A stretch of DNA of 64,000 bases from Sphingobium sp. SYK-6 (lineage in GTDB: Bacteria; Pseudomonadota; Alphaproteobacteria; Sphingomonadales; Sphingomonadaceae), in NCBI RefSeq assembly GCF_000283515.1, contig NC_015976.1, positions 2,202,501 to 2,266,500 on the forward strand, read 5' to 3'. Position 1 is the first letter of the stretch, and each line of letters begins with the position of its first letter. A program made the position numbers and the translations under genes. The notes beneath the pieces were generated by a model. The model had not been told where the DNA came from, ran no database searches, and saw only the letters and a list, made by a program, of their open reading frames with translations. This document shows, piece by piece, positions 62,558-64,000 of this stretch.

Positions 62558-63771
62558 CCGCGATCGTCAATGGCCGGATCTGCGATCCTGCCGCCTCCGC
62601 GCTGTCGTCCGGCGCTGTCATCATCCGGGACGACAGGATCGAGGCGATCGGCGTGTCCGACGTGCCGGCCGACGCCGCGATCATCGATGCGCGCGGCATG
62701 ATCGTGGCGCCCGGCATCATCGATATCGGCGTGTTCCGCACCGACAAGCCGGCCTTTCATTTCTCCGGCATCACCCGCGCGGCGCTGATGCCGGACCAGT
62801 CGCCCGTGCTGGATGACCCCGGGCTCGTCCAGCATGCCGCGCGCGCGGGCAAGCCAGATTTCTGGGTTCATCCGCTCGGTGCCGCGACGCGGGGCCTGGA
62901 AGGACGCGAACTCGCCGAAATGGGCCTGATGAAGGCCGCGGGCGCACGGGCCATCGCGACCGGTCGGAGCTGGATCGCGGATTCGGGCGTCATGCTGCGC
63001 GTGCTGCGCTACGCCGCTGCGCTGGACCTCACGGTCATCACGCATGCCGAAGACGGAGGCCTGACGGCAAATGCGGTGGCGACCGACGGTGAGACGGCCT
63101 CGCGGCTCGGCCTCGCCAGCGCTCCGGCCTGCGCGGAAGCGATCGCCATCGCGCGCGACATCGCGCTCGCCCGGGAGACCGGCGCACGTCTGCACATCCG
63201 CATCGTCACCACGGCGGCCGGGTTCGATCTCGTGCGGGCGGCCAAGGCGGAAGGACTGCCGGTCACTTGCGGCATCACGCCGTCCTATCTTTTCCTCAAC
63301 GATCAGGCGGTGAGCGATTTTCGCACCTTCGCGCGCATGTCCCCGCCCTTGCGGGACGAAAGCGAGCGCCTTGCCGCGATCGCCGCCGTCGCGGACGGGA
63401 CCATCGACATTCTCTGCTCCGGCCATGATCCGCGCGGGCCGGAGGACAAGCGCCTCCCGTTCGCGGATGCCGCGCCGGGCGTCGCGGGGGCGGAAACGCT
63501 GCTTCCCCTCTCCCTCAACCTCGTGCGCGAAGGCAAGATCAGCGAGGCGCGCATGATGACGCTGCTGGCGACCAACCCGGCGCGCCTGCTTGGCCTCGAT
63601 GCGGGCCGCCTCGCGCCGGGCGCCCCGGCGGACATCATCCTCATCGATCCGGACACGCCGTGGATCGTCGATTCCGGCAAGATGGCGGCCGCCGCCGGCA
63701 ACACGCCCTTCGACAGGCTCCCCGTGCAGGGCCGGGCCAGGATGATCCTGAAGGGCGGCGAGATCCGCTGA
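62548..63771 (+). CDS. Dihydroorotase-like protein PyrC' (probably non-catalytic)
   Basis: 407 residues of the amidohydrolase/dihydroorotase family; it overlaps pyrB by 10 bp. The metal-binding DxHxH that normally follows the PG turn reads D59-I-G61-V-F63, so both His are absent. Further family ligands also look changed: RIVTT where HxST is expected, TPSYLFL for TPHHL, and CSGHDPR for the TDHAPH Asp/His. His in THAEDG remains. This pattern matches the inactive PyrC' of pseudomonads, which is needed to assemble active ATCase. A separate catalytic PyrC must be encoded elsewhere. Confidence 0.85.
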   Translation: MGLTAIVNGRICDPAASALSSGAVIIRDDRIEAIGVSDVPADAAIIDARGMIVAPGIIDIGVFRTDKPAFHFSGITRAALMPDQSPVLDDPGLVQHAARAGKPDFWVHPLGAATRGLEGRELAEMGLMKAAGARAIATGRSWIADSGVMLRVLRYAAALDLTVITHAEDGGLTANAVATDGETASRLGLASAPACAEAIAIARDIALARETGARLHIRIVTTAAGFDLVRAAKAEGLPVTCGITPSYLFLNDQAVSDFRTFARMSPPLRDESERLAAIAAVADGTIDILCSGHDPRGPEDKRLPFADAAPGVAGAETLLPLSLNLVREGKISEARMMTLLATNPARLLGLDAGRLAPGAPADIILIDPDTPWIVDSGKMAAAAGNTPFDRLPVQGRARMILKGGEIR

Positions 63772-63904
63772 CTCGCCGGTCCGGGCTTCCAAAGGTCAGC
63801 TGACCGAAACGTGCAGCGCAAGCGGGCTTGAGCGCCTGCTCGGCCATTTGATTCGCGGAGCCGTGGCGAGACGGGTGCCACGACGATCAGACGGAAGCGA
63901 TGGA

Positions 63905-63998
63905 CGGCGCGAGGGCCTGGCGATGCCGGTGCAACGCGGCGCTGCGCTCTGGAAGTTTACAAAGTTGACGACACGTCTCCGTCAACTTCCGCTTCCGT
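63905..63998 (+). repeat. Copy B of the ~95-bp repeated hairpin element
   Basis: It pairs with copy A (34921-35019, minus strand). The dyad is AAGTTGAC (63962-63969) and GTCAACTT (63981-63988) around an 11-base loop with GACACGTC. Upstream, TCTGGAAGTTTACAAAG is identical in both. It lies 133 bp after pyrC-like and touches the window edge, so any gene it controls on the plus strand would start beyond 64000. Confidence 0.7.
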
Positions 63999-64000
63999 GA

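Noticed and set aside
1..64000. CRISPR array, prophage or complete insertion sequence
   Set aside because: No regularly spaced repeats, phage structural genes or transposase were seen anywhere in the window.

Overview
The window looks like a chromosomal segment of a GC-rich alphaproteobacterium of the sphingomonad type (Sphingomonadaceae). Supporting points: a carrier-type 5-aminolevulinate synthase HemA, a TonB-dependent receptor module with TetR control, a tig-clpP-clpX block, GGAAC-N16/17-CGTT (EcfG-type) promoters, and a mosaic of housekeeping blocks and catabolic genes. I see no phage genes, transposase, integrase or CRISPR array.

Layout. 1-773: 3' part of a LysR regulator that runs off the left edge. 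852-13536: fourteen tightly packed minus-strand genes, many with stop/start overlaps, forming a probable catabolic operon (GMC oxidoreductase, two metallo-beta-lactamase-fold hydrolases, P450, beta-hydroxyacid dehydrogenase, two serine beta-lactamase-like esterases, carboxymuconolactone decarboxylase family protein, two NTF2-like proteins, two SDRs, a phytoene-desaturase-like flavoprotein and a 68-residue protein). Its substrate is unknown. 13644-22758: minus-strand housekeeping genes mltB-rlpA-dac-tmk-holB, a terminator, an unknown gene, then metG-tatD-MBL hydrolase and a tiny membrane protein. 22987-25582: tRNA-Ser, an ArsR/SRPBCC pair, a nitroreductase and a small stress-type protein. 25780-33533: folD, ynfA-like, murI, hemA, a degenerate-GGDEF/EAL protein, moaA, nadK and tRNA-Asn. 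33659-37516: a Tat-exported hydrolase, a 705-bp gene-poor stretch with two repeat elements, an aldehyde dehydrogenase and pfkB. 37744-44479: an efflux pump, then TetR divergent from a TonB receptor/hydrolase/MFS uptake module. 44576-51203: a glycosyltransferase, a secreted protein, clpX, clpP, a polyprenol-type glycosyltransferase, tig and tRNA-Leu. 51330-57490: a small proline-rich protein, gatB, a large adenylation-carrier-acyltransferase fusion, gatA and gatC. 57522-63771: membrane protein, DUF3089 protein, ruvX, DUF1294 protein, pyrB and a PyrC-like protein.

Most notable: (i) the single-chain adenylation/carrier/membrane-acyltransferase protein lodged between gatB and gatA, a possible one-polypeptide counterpart of the DltA-DltC-DltB logic; (ii) the uncharacterised 14-gene oxidative/hydrolytic cluster; (iii) a roughly 95-bp element present twice (34.9 kb and the right edge) whose 8-bp dyad shows a compensatory base change; (iv) a 166-bp inverted-repeat element with a solitary end copy over the stop of the LysR gene; (v) two unrelated short proline-rich genes that both carry EcfG-type general-stress promoters; (vi) a PyrC-like protein that has lost most metal ligands. 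Starts were moved from the longest open frame wherever a ribosome-binding site, signal peptide or family alignment favoured an internal codon. All family assignments come from reading motifs; no database search was run.
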